Source of the DNA: an uncultured Bacteroidales bacterium | Lineage (GTDB): Bacteria > Bacteroidota > Bacteroidia > Bacteroidales > F082 | DNA length: 12,585 nucleotides | Direction of reading: 5' to 3' | Assembly: GCA_937906455.1 (NCBI GenBank) | Contig: CALCYT010000044.1 | Location: forward strand, 1 to 12,585 | Shown here: piece after piece, positions 6,251-12,585 of the stretch | Position numbering within the stretch: the stretch's first letter is position 1 | How the letters are laid out: each line of letters opens with the position of its first letter | Made by a program: the position numbers and the translations under genes | The notes under the pieces: generated by a model | The model's database searches: none | Told to the model about the DNA's origin: nothing | What the model saw: only the letters and a program-made list of their open reading frames with translations

Positions 6251-7432
6251 TTACATCGCAAGCAGCACCAGCAGTTGTGCCGTGAAGATTCGCAAGAACA
6301 TCGTCAGCGGATAGACGGTGGCGTATCCCATGTTCGGGAGTTTGCAGCCTTCGGGAGCGATATTGTTGGCGAAAGCGAGTGTAGGCGGGTCGGTGTGCGA
6401 GCCTCCGATGAATCCCATGAGGGTGTAGTAGTTGATTTTCAACACTAAACGGCCGAACAAAGTCACGATAATCGGCGGCACCATAGTGATGATGACACCG
6501 TAAAGCACCCAGATGTAATGCACTTTCACCGTCTCGACGAATGCGCCGCCTGCCCCGAGGCCCACGCCTGCGAGAAACAACGCTATCCCCACCTCACGCA
6601 GCATATGAACGCCTTTTCCGTCGGTGAAATCGGTGTCAAACCAGCCTTTTTTCACACCGAGAAAGCCTCCGATGATGGCGGCAACCAGCGGACCGCCTGC
6701 CAATCCGAGTTTCAACGGCGCCTCCATGCCCACAGGAATCGGGATGGAGCCGAGGACGATGCCGAGGGCGATGATGATGAATAACGGAATCAACGGTTGC
6801 CGTAACGTCGCATGTCCGGATGAAATTGTATCATCGGATGATACCGTTTCAAAAACCGCAGGTTCATTCTTCAAGTCAATCCTGCACAAGGGGCGCAAGA
6901 TGATACATGTCATAATCATTCCGACGACGGCCAATGGATATGCCACGGCGTAGCCTGCCGCTAAACGGTCGGCGGCGCCTTTGATGCCAAGGTCGGTGAC
7001 AACCTGCTGGGCGGCGGAGAGACCTGGAGTGTTGGTGATGGCACCGGTATAAACGCCTGCCATGTCGGTGAGACTCTCGCCTGACGCTCTTGAGATTATC
7101 ACGGTCAACAACATGCCGAGTCCTACGTTTGCCAACGCCATGAGGTTCATCGTCAGACCGCCTTTTTTGAACGATTTGAAAAAACCTGGTCCAACCTGAA
7201 GGCCTACGGCGGTGACGAATAATATCAATCCGAACTCCTTGATAATGTGGAGCATATCGTGGTTGAGCGTCACGCCTAACGCGCTGATGAGGATGCCGAC
7301 AAACAACACCCACGTTATTCCCAACGAGATGTTAGCGATTTTTATCTTGCCTAAAAGCAATCCTAAAAATATCGCCACGGCAAGATAGAAAACAGTCGGT
7401 CCGACACCTGAGCCTGTGAGGAGATTGTACAT
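6251..7432 (-). CDS. AspT/YidE-family transporter, compact form without RCK_C
   Basis: This 393-residue inner-membrane protein belongs to the aspartate:alanine exchanger (AAE) family of putative transporters that includes YidE, YbjL and AspT. It has two hydrophobic halves, about 12-182 and 213-392, each with the family signature: GVYTGAITNTPGLSAAQQ (127-144) followed by GYAVAYPLAVVG (160-171), and GFIGGSHTDPPTLAFAN (340-356) followed by GYATVYPLTMF (369-379). Known members are about 540-560 residues with two RCK_C (TrkA-C) domains between the halves. Here that place holds only a hydrophilic linker of about 30 residues (183-212). Substrate is unknown; the family suggests amino acids or dicarboxylates. 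It lies downstream of argF in the same direction with no visible promoter of its own, so it may be cotranscribed with it. Start is the ATG at 7432. Confidence 0.82.
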   Translation of the reverse strand: MYNLLTGSGVGPTVFYLAVAIFLGLLLGKIKIANISLGITWVLFVGILISALGVTLNHDMLHIIKEFGLILFVTAVGLQVGPGFFKSFKKGGLTMNLMALANVGLGMLLTVIISRASGESLTDMAGVYTGAITNTPGLSAAQQVVTDLGIKGAADRLAAGYAVAYPLAVVGMIMTCIILRPLCRIDLKNEPAVFETVSSDDTISSGHATLRQPLIPLFIIIALGIVLGSIPIPVGMEAPLKLGLAGGPLVAAIIGGFLGVKKGWFDTDFTDGKGVHMLREVGIALFLAGVGLGAGGAFVETVKVHYIWVLYGVIITMVPPIIVTLFGRLVLKINYYTLMGFIGGSHTDPPTLAFANNIAPEGCKLPNMGYATVYPLTMFLRIFTAQLLVLLAM

Positions 7433-7493
7433 TTTAGTTTAGAGTTTAGAGTGTAGAGTTGAGAGTCAGTGTTTTAGTTTAGAGTTTTAAAGT
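7433..7493. repeat. AGTTTAGAG short repeats before the transporter gene
   Basis: The spacer contains several imperfect copies of AGTTTAGAGT, at 7436-7445, 7443-7452 and 7476-7485, with degenerate forms between. No TAnnTTTG motif is found on the minus strand anywhere between argF and the transporter (7433-7545). Similar GTTTAGAGTTTAGAG strings are, from memory, common in Bacteroidota spacers. I assign no function. Confidence 0.6.
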
Positions 7494-7523
7494 GTAAATG
7501 CCCTACTTCAGTAGGGCATTTAC
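7494..7523 (-). terminator. Perfect hairpin downstream of argF
   Basis: GTAAATGCCCTAC (7494-7506) and GTAGGGCATTTAC (7511-7523) form a 13-bp perfect stem with a TTCA loop, 22 bases after the argF stop. On the minus strand it is followed by ACTTTAAAAC, which is only a weak T-rich tail. It may terminate argF transcription, or act as a partial terminator or mRNA 3' stabiliser allowing some readthrough into the transporter gene. Confidence 0.68.
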
Positions 7524-7545
7524 TGATTCTATCTGATATTTGAAA

Positions 7546-8547
7546 TCAGTCGCCAAGGGTTGCCACCATGACGGCTTTGATGGTGTGCATGCGGTTCTCG
7601 GCTTCGTCGAACACTATGCTGTTCTTGCCTTCGAACACCTCTTCTGTCACCTCGATGCCATCAAGACCGAACTGTTTGTTGACGTCGCGTCCGACCTGTG
7701 TCTCAAGGTTGTGGTACGCTGGGAGGCAGTGCATGAACTTGCAGTTCGGGTTGCCAGTCATGTCCATCATCTTCTGGTTGACCTGATAAGGACGGAGGAG
7801 GTCGATTCTCTGTTTCCAGACCTCTGCCGGCTCGCCCATTGATACCCACACGTCGGTGTAGAGGAAGTCGCATCCTTTAACGCCTTCTTCGACGTTGTCG
7901 GTCACTGTGACCTTAGCGCCTGTCTCTTTGGCGATGGCCTTGCAGGTGTCGATGAGTTCCTTGGCCGGCTGCAGCTCTTTTGGAGCCACGATGCGGACGT
8001 CCATGCCCATCTTTGCTCCGCCCACCATGAGGCTGTTGCCCATGTTGAAGCGTGCGTCGCCGATGTAGGCGTAGGTTACCTGGTTGAGAGGCTTATCGAC
8101 ATGCTCCTGCATTGTGAGGAAGTCGGCGAGTATCTGTGTCGGGTGGAATTCGTTAGTGAGGCCGTTCCAAACCGGTACGCCGGCGTATTCGGCGAGTTCT
8201 TCCACTGTCTTCTGTGCGAAGCCGCGGTATTCGATGCCGTCGTACATACGACCGAGCACGCGGGCGGTGTCTTTCATCGATTCCTTGACGCCGATCTGTG
8301 AGCCTGTGGGTCCGAGATAGGTGACGTGAGCACCCTGGTCTTTTGCCGCCACTTCGAAGGCGCAGCGTGTGCGTGTCGAGGTCTTCTCGAAAATGAGGGC
8401 GATGTTCTTGCCTTTCATTCTCGGCTGCTCAGTGCCGGTGTATTTGGCCTTCTTGAGGTCAGCCGCCAAGGTGAGGAAATACTTGATTTCTTCCGGTGTG
8501 AAGTCCAAAAGCTTCAGGAAGTTTCTGTTTCTGAGGTTAAATGCCAT
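7546..8547 (-). CDS. argF: Ornithine carbamoyltransferase
   Basis: This 333-residue cytoplasmic enzyme transfers a carbamoyl group from carbamoyl phosphate to ornithine, giving citrulline; the reverse occurs in the arginine deiminase pathway. All family signatures are present: carbamoyl-phosphate loop STRTR (57-61), HPTQ (135-138), the ornithine loop D232 with SMG at 236-238, and HCLP (273-276). The length and the N-terminal MAFNLRNRNFLKLLDFT match the longer E. coli ArgF/ArgI and catabolic ArcB group. It is a true ornithine enzyme by these motifs, not the succinylornithine enzyme known from Bacteroides fragilis. Without arcA or arcC in view I cannot tell anabolic from catabolic. It is followed by a transporter gene and preceded, divergently, by tRNA-Lys. 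Confidence 0.95.
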   Translation of the reverse strand: MAFNLRNRNFLKLLDFTPEEIKYFLTLAADLKKAKYTGTEQPRMKGKNIALIFEKTSTRTRCAFEVAAKDQGAHVTYLGPTGSQIGVKESMKDTARVLGRMYDGIEYRGFAQKTVEELAEYAGVPVWNGLTNEFHPTQILADFLTMQEHVDKPLNQVTYAYIGDARFNMGNSLMVGGAKMGMDVRIVAPKELQPAKELIDTCKAIAKETGAKVTVTDNVEEGVKGCDFLYTDVWVSMGEPAEVWKQRIDLLRPYQVNQKMMDMTGNPNCKFMHCLPAYHNLETQVGRDVNKQFGLDGIEVTEEVFEGKNSIVFDEAENRMHTIKAVMVATLGD

Positions 8548-8585
8548 GATAATTTATTTTTAATTGTTGTTTTCAAAATTTTTTG

Positions 8586-8593
8586 CAAAAGTA
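8586..8593 (-). promoter_or_regulatory. argF promoter, Bacteroidota -7 element
   Basis: The minus strand reads TACTTTTG followed by CAAAA, matching TAnnTTTG, 38 bases upstream of the argF ATG. The -33 region is not clear. It lies back to back with the tRNA-Lys promoter. The leader of about 30 nucleotides is A/T-rich; I see no arginine operator that I can support. Confidence 0.55.
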
Positions 8594-8643
8594 GTAATTT
8601 TTTCAATGATAAAGAGTATTGAAAAATATTTTTGCGATTTTTG

Positions 8644-8673
8644 TTGTGCGTATTAAAAAATGCTGTATTTTTG
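8644..8673 (+). promoter_or_regulatory. tRNA-Lys promoter
   Basis: A TTG at 8644-8646 is followed after 19 bases by TATTTTTG (8666-8673) and CAC. This fits the Bacteroidota -33/-7 promoter well. The transcript would start about 10 bases before the mature tRNA 5' end. Confidence 0.7.
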
Positions 8674-8690
8674 CACGCTGAAAAAGAGAT

Positions 8691-8763
8691 GCATCCTTAG
8701 CTCAGTTGGTAGAGCAATTGACTCTTAATCAATGGGTCCAGGGTTCGAATCCCTGAGGATGTA
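8691..8763 (+). tRNA. tRNA-Lys (anticodon CTT)
   Basis: The sequence folds as a canonical 73-base tRNA. The acceptor stem pairs 8691-8697 with 8756-8762, with one G-T wobble at the first pair. The D stem pairs GCTC (8700-8703) with GAGC (8712-8715). The anticodon stem ATTGA/TCAAT encloses CTCTTAA with anticodon CTT at 8724-8726, which reads AAG. The T arm is CAGGG-TTCGAAT-CCCTG (8739-8755). The discriminator is A8763. The CCA end is not encoded. It is a single tRNA with its own promoter and terminator. Confidence 0.97.
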
Positions 8764-8764
8764 C

Positions 8765-8798
8765 AAAAAAGAGACGGTCAATTAACCGTCTCTTTTTT
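8765..8798. terminator. Shared bidirectional terminator, tRNA-Lys and gatD
   Basis: AAAAAAGAGACGGT (8765-8778) pairs perfectly with ACCGTCTCTTTTTT (8785-8798) around a 6-base loop. The stem has a G/C-containing core, and both flanks provide a T-run on the relevant strand. It starts two bases after the tRNA and ends directly before the gatD stop codon at 8799, so it serves both converging transcripts. Confidence 0.9.
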
Positions 8799-10187
8799 CT
8801 ATTTATGAACCTTTCTCACAAACTCTTCCACTTCAGGAACCCCGCCTTGATAGACGAGGTAGCCGTTGTAAGGCTCGCGCGGCGTTATCTCGCTGTTGAC
8901 AGGTGTAAGCATGATTTTTCTCACCTCTTCGCGGTCATGGGTCTGTCCTAAAGCCCAACCCAGCTTGATGTATGCTGTCTCGGCGAGCATGTTGCCTGCC
9001 GGGATGATGCCACGGTTCATCAGGTCACGGCCGGTGTCATAGACGAACATGTGGGCGTAACCCCAGATGGTCTGCACCGTCATATACTGATGCACGCCTT
9101 TCTCTGTGGCTCTCTGGATAGAGTCGAACATTCCTTTATTGACGTGACCTAATCCTGTTCCGTCCCAGATGATGCCTTTATAGCCGTTGTCAACCAAAGC
9201 GTCGAGTACATCTGGTTTCATGCCGGGATAGTAATAAAGGATAGCCACGCGGTCGTCGAAGGTCGGGATTATCTTCACGTCGCGGTCTTTGCGGCGGTGG
9301 TTGTATTCTTCTTTGATTGGTACCACACCACGTTTGCGGTCGACGGTGGCAACAGGAGTGTCGCCAATGGTACGGAAGGTGCTGCGGTAGCTGGAGTGCA
9401 TCTTACGCACTCGTGTGCCACGGTGCAGGAATCCGTATTCATCGGAAGTGGGACCGAACATACATACCATCACCTCAGCCACGTCGCCGTGACCGGCGGC
9501 AGTCATTGCATGCATCAAATTAAGAGCCGCGTCAGACGACGGACGGTCGGATGAGCGCTGTGAGCCTACCAACACAATCGGAACAGGCAGGTTCTGGCAC
9601 ATGAAGGTCAGGGCGGCGGCAGTGTGCGCCAAGGTGTCGGTACCATGGCCAATCACGATGCCGTCGATGCCGTTCTTAATCTCCTCGCCTATCTTCTTTG
9701 CAAGGGCGATATATTCTTTTGGCGACATGTTTTCAGAGAACACGGCAAACACCTTCTCTGTGTCTAAGTTACAGATGTCGGCTAACTCCGGCACAGCACC
9801 ATAAAGCTCACCTGGCGAGAAGGCCGGGATCACAGCGCCGGTACGGTAGTCGAGGCGCGAGGCGATGGTGCCGCCCGTGCCGAGCAACTTCACATGCGGG
9901 AGCCCCTCGGTGTAAGGGAACTCCTTCTCCGGGATGTGGTAGTTGGCTTTCTTGTAGTCGGTCTCCACCATGCCGGTGATGGTGCTGATATCGACACCGA
10001 TGTTATAGCCTGTGTTGACTTTCATGACGATATGCTTGTCGTCCTGAAAAGCGGCACGCGGCAAAATGGTGCCTTTGAAAAGGCCTCCTGTGGTATGGCA
10101 CTCGGCCTGACTCCACACGCGGCAGTTATATTTTTTGAGAACCTCAAGCGAGGCGCCCCAATATCCTTGGAAAAAATCTTCAGCCAT
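8799..10187 (-). CDS. gatD: Glu-tRNA(Gln) amidotransferase subunit D
   Basis: GatD is the glutaminase or asparaginase subunit of GatDE; it releases ammonia used to convert Glu-tRNA(Gln) into Gln-tRNA(Gln). The protein has 462 residues. An N-terminal domain (about 1-90) with NTGYNIGVD at 58-66 resembles the extra domain that separates GatD from free L-asparaginases. The asparaginase-like domain follows with LGTGGTIAS (102-110, nucleophile T107), GHGTDT (180-185, T183 and D184) and RKMHSS (261-266, K262), the threonine, aspartate and lysine set of this family. The gene begins 8 bases after the gatE stop, in the order gatE-gatD, as an operon. Alone, a type I asparaginase would be the alternative, but the extra domain and the gatE neighbour argue for GatD. 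Its 3' end abuts the shared terminator. Confidence 0.92.
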   Translation of the reverse strand: MAEDFFQGYWGASLEVLKKYNCRVWSQAECHTTGGLFKGTILPRAAFQDDKHIVMKVNTGYNIGVDISTITGMVETDYKKANYHIPEKEFPYTEGLPHVKLLGTGGTIASRLDYRTGAVIPAFSPGELYGAVPELADICNLDTEKVFAVFSENMSPKEYIALAKKIGEEIKNGIDGIVIGHGTDTLAHTAAALTFMCQNLPVPIVLVGSQRSSDRPSSDAALNLMHAMTAAGHGDVAEVMVCMFGPTSDEYGFLHRGTRVRKMHSSYRSTFRTIGDTPVATVDRKRGVVPIKEEYNHRRKDRDVKIIPTFDDRVAILYYYPGMKPDVLDALVDNGYKGIIWDGTGLGHVNKGMFDSIQRATEKGVHQYMTVQTIWGYAHMFVYDTGRDLMNRGIIPAGNMLAETAYIKLGWALGQTHDREEVRKIMLTPVNSEITPREPYNGYLVYQGGVPEVEEFVRKVHK

Positions 10188-10195
10188 GATCTTCG

Positions 10196-12142
10196 TTATT
10201 TGATGTTGTTAGCCAATACTTTCAATTCGATGTTACCCATTGCCTCGTGCATCTGTCCCATGATCCAGTCGCGCTTGTTTGCAGCGGCGTTGGTCTTTTT
10301 GTTGGGTTTGTATGACGCCATCAGCTTGTTGAGCTTCTTGTTGATGGTGTCTTCCGATGCCCTTCTGAAGCCTATCTTACGAAGCACATCCTTCATGTCA
10401 ACGGAGGCGTCTTCAACCAGTGTAGGAGCCATGTTCCAGGCGAGACGGTAGTTGAGTTTCTCTTTCTTCAGGAAGGCGAAGAGCTTGTAGAGAGTGTCGT
10501 AACCGAAACGTGACTCGTGGTTCTTGCCGAGGAGGTTCTTGAGTCTCATGCCCACGAAGCAGCCGAGCATACGACCGTCAACACCTAATTTCTCCACGAT
10601 GTCGTTCATCGTCGGGAACCAGTTCTTAGTGAAGATATATGTGAAGCAGTCTTCCGGCACGTTCCACTCTTTGAGTTTGTAATAACGGTCGATGATCTCT
10701 GTCGGCAGCTCTTTCTTCATCGCCTCGATCTCTTTCGGGTCGAGCGGGATCGGTGCTGAGTCGGTGTCAGGGTACATACGGTCAGCGCCAGGCAGCACGC
10801 GTTCGAAGATGGTGATGCCGTTGCTGATAGCCTTACGGGTCTCTTTCGGCACGCCGTCGAACGCCATGAGGCAGCGTTCTTCGATGGTCTCAATGGCTGT
10901 CGGCATGTCGTCGGCCGGACCCCACACGAGGACGAGGGCGTCGTCGGCAGTGGCGTGGACCTTCTTGCCAAGCTTATGCCACTGTGAGTCTGTCAACACT
11001 GGCTCCAGCATCTCGTCGTGAAGCATGTTAGGACGCTCAAGGCATGCGATGACCTTCAGACGGTCGGCGATCTCGTCGGCAAACATCTTGCCGGGCTGCG
11101 TGAATGTCGATAGGACACCGCGAAATCCCGGCAGTTTCACCAATTTCATCACGCCGCCCTTGGCTTTGTTGTCAAGGATAGGCTGATAGTTGGTTGGAAA
11201 TGACACATCAGTGACTGTGACTTTCCAGCCGTCTTTTTTTAACTCGCGGTTAAGTCGTTTTTGCAGCTGAACAAGTGACCATTGGCGGAAACACTCGTTG
11301 TGTGAGAGCTCAGGAATCCATTTGGCATGTTGAACGCCTTTTAACTCTATACGTGTGCCGCCCTTGCAGCTCACGTTCACATCCTGACGTCCAGCGCCCA
11401 TGCCCGTGCGCACCAAACCTGTAGAACGGCCAAGGAAACGTATATATTCGCAGGTCTCCTTCAGCTCATCAGGGTTCTTGCAGTCAGGATAGGTTACTGT
11501 CTCAATCAATGGGACGCCTAAACGGTCGGTTTGATACACACGGCGGTGTCCCACGTCGCTGATCTCGCGGCAGGCGTCTTCCTCAATGCTCAGCTGGATT
11601 AGACGTATGTCTTTCTTGGGCAGCTTGAGCAGACCCTCCACACCCACGATGGCGGTACGTTGAAAGCCCGTAGGGATGGAGCCGTCGAGGTATTGCTTAC
11701 GTGTGATATGCACCTCACCCACGATATTGAGGTTGGAACGCAACGCGATGACAATGGCATTGTGTAAAGCCTCTTTGTTGATAGGGAACGGAGGAGTGTC
11801 GTCGATGTCGTAAGTACATGCTGTGCCGTTTTTTATGCGGTAAACAATCTCTTTCTTTGTCTTAAACTCCATGAGAGCCGTGCCGTCGTATTCGCCGAGC
11901 TCCGATAGCGTCGGACGCATGTGGCGGATGAGCTCCGCGTCGTAGTCGTCAAATTTGTTGAATTGTCCGGCAGGACAGTGGCAAAACAGCTTCTCTTTGG
12001 TCTTGATCTGCTGGTGAACTTCCAGTCCCGACATGAAGCCTATGTGGTCGTAGTCGGCCTGTTTGGCTTTTTTGCGCTCCACATAGCCAGCCTGTTTACG
12101 TGTCTGCTCGTAGTTGGCGCGGGGATCAAAATTAGTACTCAT
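10196..12142 (-). CDS. gatE: Glu-tRNA(Gln) amidotransferase subunit E
   Basis: GatE binds Glu-tRNA(Gln), activates the glutamate with ATP and amidates it with ammonia from GatD. The protein has 648 residues, against about 620-635 in archaeal GatE. The GatB/GatE catalytic core begins at IGFMSGLEVHQQ (34-45) with KLFCHCP (51-57), followed by RLIQLSIEEDACRE (180-193) and DVNVSCKGGTRIELKGVQ (254-271). An AspRS-like insertion domain, which distinguishes GatE from GatB, follows at about 340-465 (FRGVLSTFTQPGKMFADEIADR onwards in sense, ending near DRMYPDTDSAPIPL). A helical and YqeY-like tail (about 480-648) should contact the tRNA. A charged extension of about 30 residues precedes the core. Start is the ATG at 12142, downstream of a recognisable promoter. 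The enzyme type is characterised in Archaea. Confidence 0.93.
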   Translation of the reverse strand: MSTNFDPRANYEQTRKQAGYVERKKAKQADYDHIGFMSGLEVHQQIKTKEKLFCHCPAGQFNKFDDYDAELIRHMRPTLSELGEYDGTALMEFKTKKEIVYRIKNGTACTYDIDDTPPFPINKEALHNAIVIALRSNLNIVGEVHITRKQYLDGSIPTGFQRTAIVGVEGLLKLPKKDIRLIQLSIEEDACREISDVGHRRVYQTDRLGVPLIETVTYPDCKNPDELKETCEYIRFLGRSTGLVRTGMGAGRQDVNVSCKGGTRIELKGVQHAKWIPELSHNECFRQWSLVQLQKRLNRELKKDGWKVTVTDVSFPTNYQPILDNKAKGGVMKLVKLPGFRGVLSTFTQPGKMFADEIADRLKVIACLERPNMLHDEMLEPVLTDSQWHKLGKKVHATADDALVLVWGPADDMPTAIETIEERCLMAFDGVPKETRKAISNGITIFERVLPGADRMYPDTDSAPIPLDPKEIEAMKKELPTEIIDRYYKLKEWNVPEDCFTYIFTKNWFPTMNDIVEKLGVDGRMLGCFVGMRLKNLLGKNHESRFGYDTLYKLFAFLKKEKLNYRLAWNMAPTLVEDASVDMKDVLRKIGFRRASEDTINKKLNKLMASYKPNKKTNAAANKRDWIMGQMHEAMGNIELKVLANNIK

Positions 12143-12181
12143 GTTTCTAACATTTAATTTTCAAAATAATCGGCTAAATTA

Positions 12182-12189
12182 CAAAAATA
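12182..12189 (-). promoter_or_regulatory. gatED promoter, Bacteroidota -7 element
   Basis: The minus strand reads TATTTTTG followed by TAA, matching TAnnTTTG, 39 bases upstream of the gatE ATG. The -33 box is not clear. It indicates that the archaeal-type genes are driven by a native-style bacterial promoter. Confidence 0.5.
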
Positions 12190-12384
12190 TCAGATTAGGA
12201 ACGAAAAATTGTTAAAATTTTTTTGTTGTTTCTGTACAGCCGCTTAATCTCTATACTTTAGAGAGTTCCTAATTGTCCCGTCAGTGCGCCTATTTCGTCC
12301 GTCGTGCCTAACGACAATGAGCTATATGATGACCGTTTCAACCCGTTTATCCATGATTATTGTTTAGATTTTTAAAAAGATTTT
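12190..12384. other. Intergenic block with small hairpins, no gene seen
   Basis: This spacer between the gatED promoter and the right-edge gene holds no credible coding region. An A/T-rich part next to gatE gives way to a more G/C-rich block at about 12265-12352. TCTCTA/TAGAGA (12248-12264) and GTCGT/ACGAC (12301-12315) are short hairpins with 5-base loops. Neither has a convincing T-run on the minus strand, so I cannot assign the terminator of the right-edge gene. The G/C-rich block could be a decayed gene or dispersed repeat. Confidence 0.4.
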
Positions 12385-12585
12385 TTACTCCCTAATCCAC
12401 TTCCCCGTCTCCACAAGGGTCGTTGAGCCGGTTCCTGAGCTTGTCGAAGGGGTCGAAACGCCCGTGTAAACCTTCCAAACATACGTCCCTTTCGCCCAAT
12501 CCCCAGCCTCAATCGCCCTCAGCACCCCGGTGGTTTGGGCCGATAAGGGACACGATAGAAATGTCGAAAGAATGAACAGCACTCC
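12385..12585 (-). CDS. C-terminal end of a probable exported or surface protein (partial)
   Basis: The reading frame is open to the right edge of the window, so only the last 66 residues are seen. The visible part starts with a hydrophobic stretch, VLFILSTFLSCPLSAQ, which resembles the core and cleavage region of a signal peptide. It is followed by GDWAKGTYVWKVYTG and ends LVETGKWIRE. From memory the GTYVWKVY...ETGKW pattern is like the C-terminus of some Bacteroidota cell-surface proteins and of gliding-motility-associated C-terminal domains. If the hydrophobic part really is a signal peptide, the mature protein would be only about 50 residues, which suggests a truncated or internally deleted gene. 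Otherwise it is the normal tail of a large protein. The segment STPSTSSGTGSTT is repeat-derived. Confidence 0.5.
   Translation of the reverse strand, partial: GVLFILSTFLSCPLSAQTTGVLRAIEAGDWAKGTYVWKVYTGVSTPSTSSGTGSTTLVETGKWIRE
12425..12460. repeat. Dispersed repeat (TTCGACAAGCTCAGG type) within the right-edge gene
   Basis: The minus strand contains CCTTCGACAAGCTCAGGAAC (12431-12450) between short G/C-rich flanks. This matches, from memory, a very common dispersed repeat of bacterial genomes, including Bacteroidota. It is translated in frame as PSTSSGTGS, between VYTGVST and TTLVETGKW, without disrupting the reading frame. Confidence 0.65.

Noticed and set aside
8740..8763. 3' end of tRNA-Lys as an integration attachment site
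   Set aside because: No second copy of this end, integrase or element boundary is visible in the window.
9894..10451. 185-residue open frame on the plus strand across the gatE-gatD junction
   Set aside because: It lies antisense to two strongly supported genes and shows no family features.

Overview
The window looks like a chromosomal segment from a Bacteroidota bacterium, most likely Bacteroidales. Six genes or operons are preceded by the Bacteroidota -7 element TAnnTTTG, mostly as TATnTTTGCA, and there are no clear Shine-Dalgarno sequences. The proteins have Bacteroidales character, and the spacers carry short tandem and inverted repeats. I place it by these features only; no database search was possible.

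Layout, left to right. A short left-edge spacer may hold an insertion-sequence end. polA (+) encodes a DNA polymerase I whose 3'-5' exonuclease domain has lost most of its catalytic residues and carries three copies of a palindromic-type repeat read through in frame. yraN (+) follows. metG (-) converges on yraN. Next come a YafQ-type toxin and its small antitoxin (-, with their own promoter), a compact aspartate:alanine-exchanger (YidE) family transporter (-), and an ornithine carbamoyltransferase (-). A divergent tRNA-Lys(CTT) (+) lies between argF and the gatE-gatD operon (-), which encodes an archaeal-type Glu-tRNA(Gln) amidotransferase. At the right edge is the 3' end of a minus-strand gene for a probable exported or surface protein, with a second repeat family read in frame.

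How the genes fit together. Much of the window serves translation: MetRS charges initiator and elongator tRNA-Met, tRNA-Lys is encoded here, and GatDE would convert misacylated Glu-tRNA(Gln) to Gln-tRNA(Gln). argF and the transporter are probably linked by transcription, since no promoter is visible between them, only a 13-bp perfect hairpin. The toxin-antitoxin pair is a self-contained module between metG and the transporter.

The most noteworthy signals are the two-subunit GatDE enzyme, characterised in Archaea, in a bacterial context; the decayed proofreading domain of PolA with repeats at the site of decay; and the apparent loss of the RCK_C regulatory domains from the transporter. No CRISPR array, phage or intact transposase is visible, and I found no gene cluster that looks like an undescribed defence or biosynthetic system.
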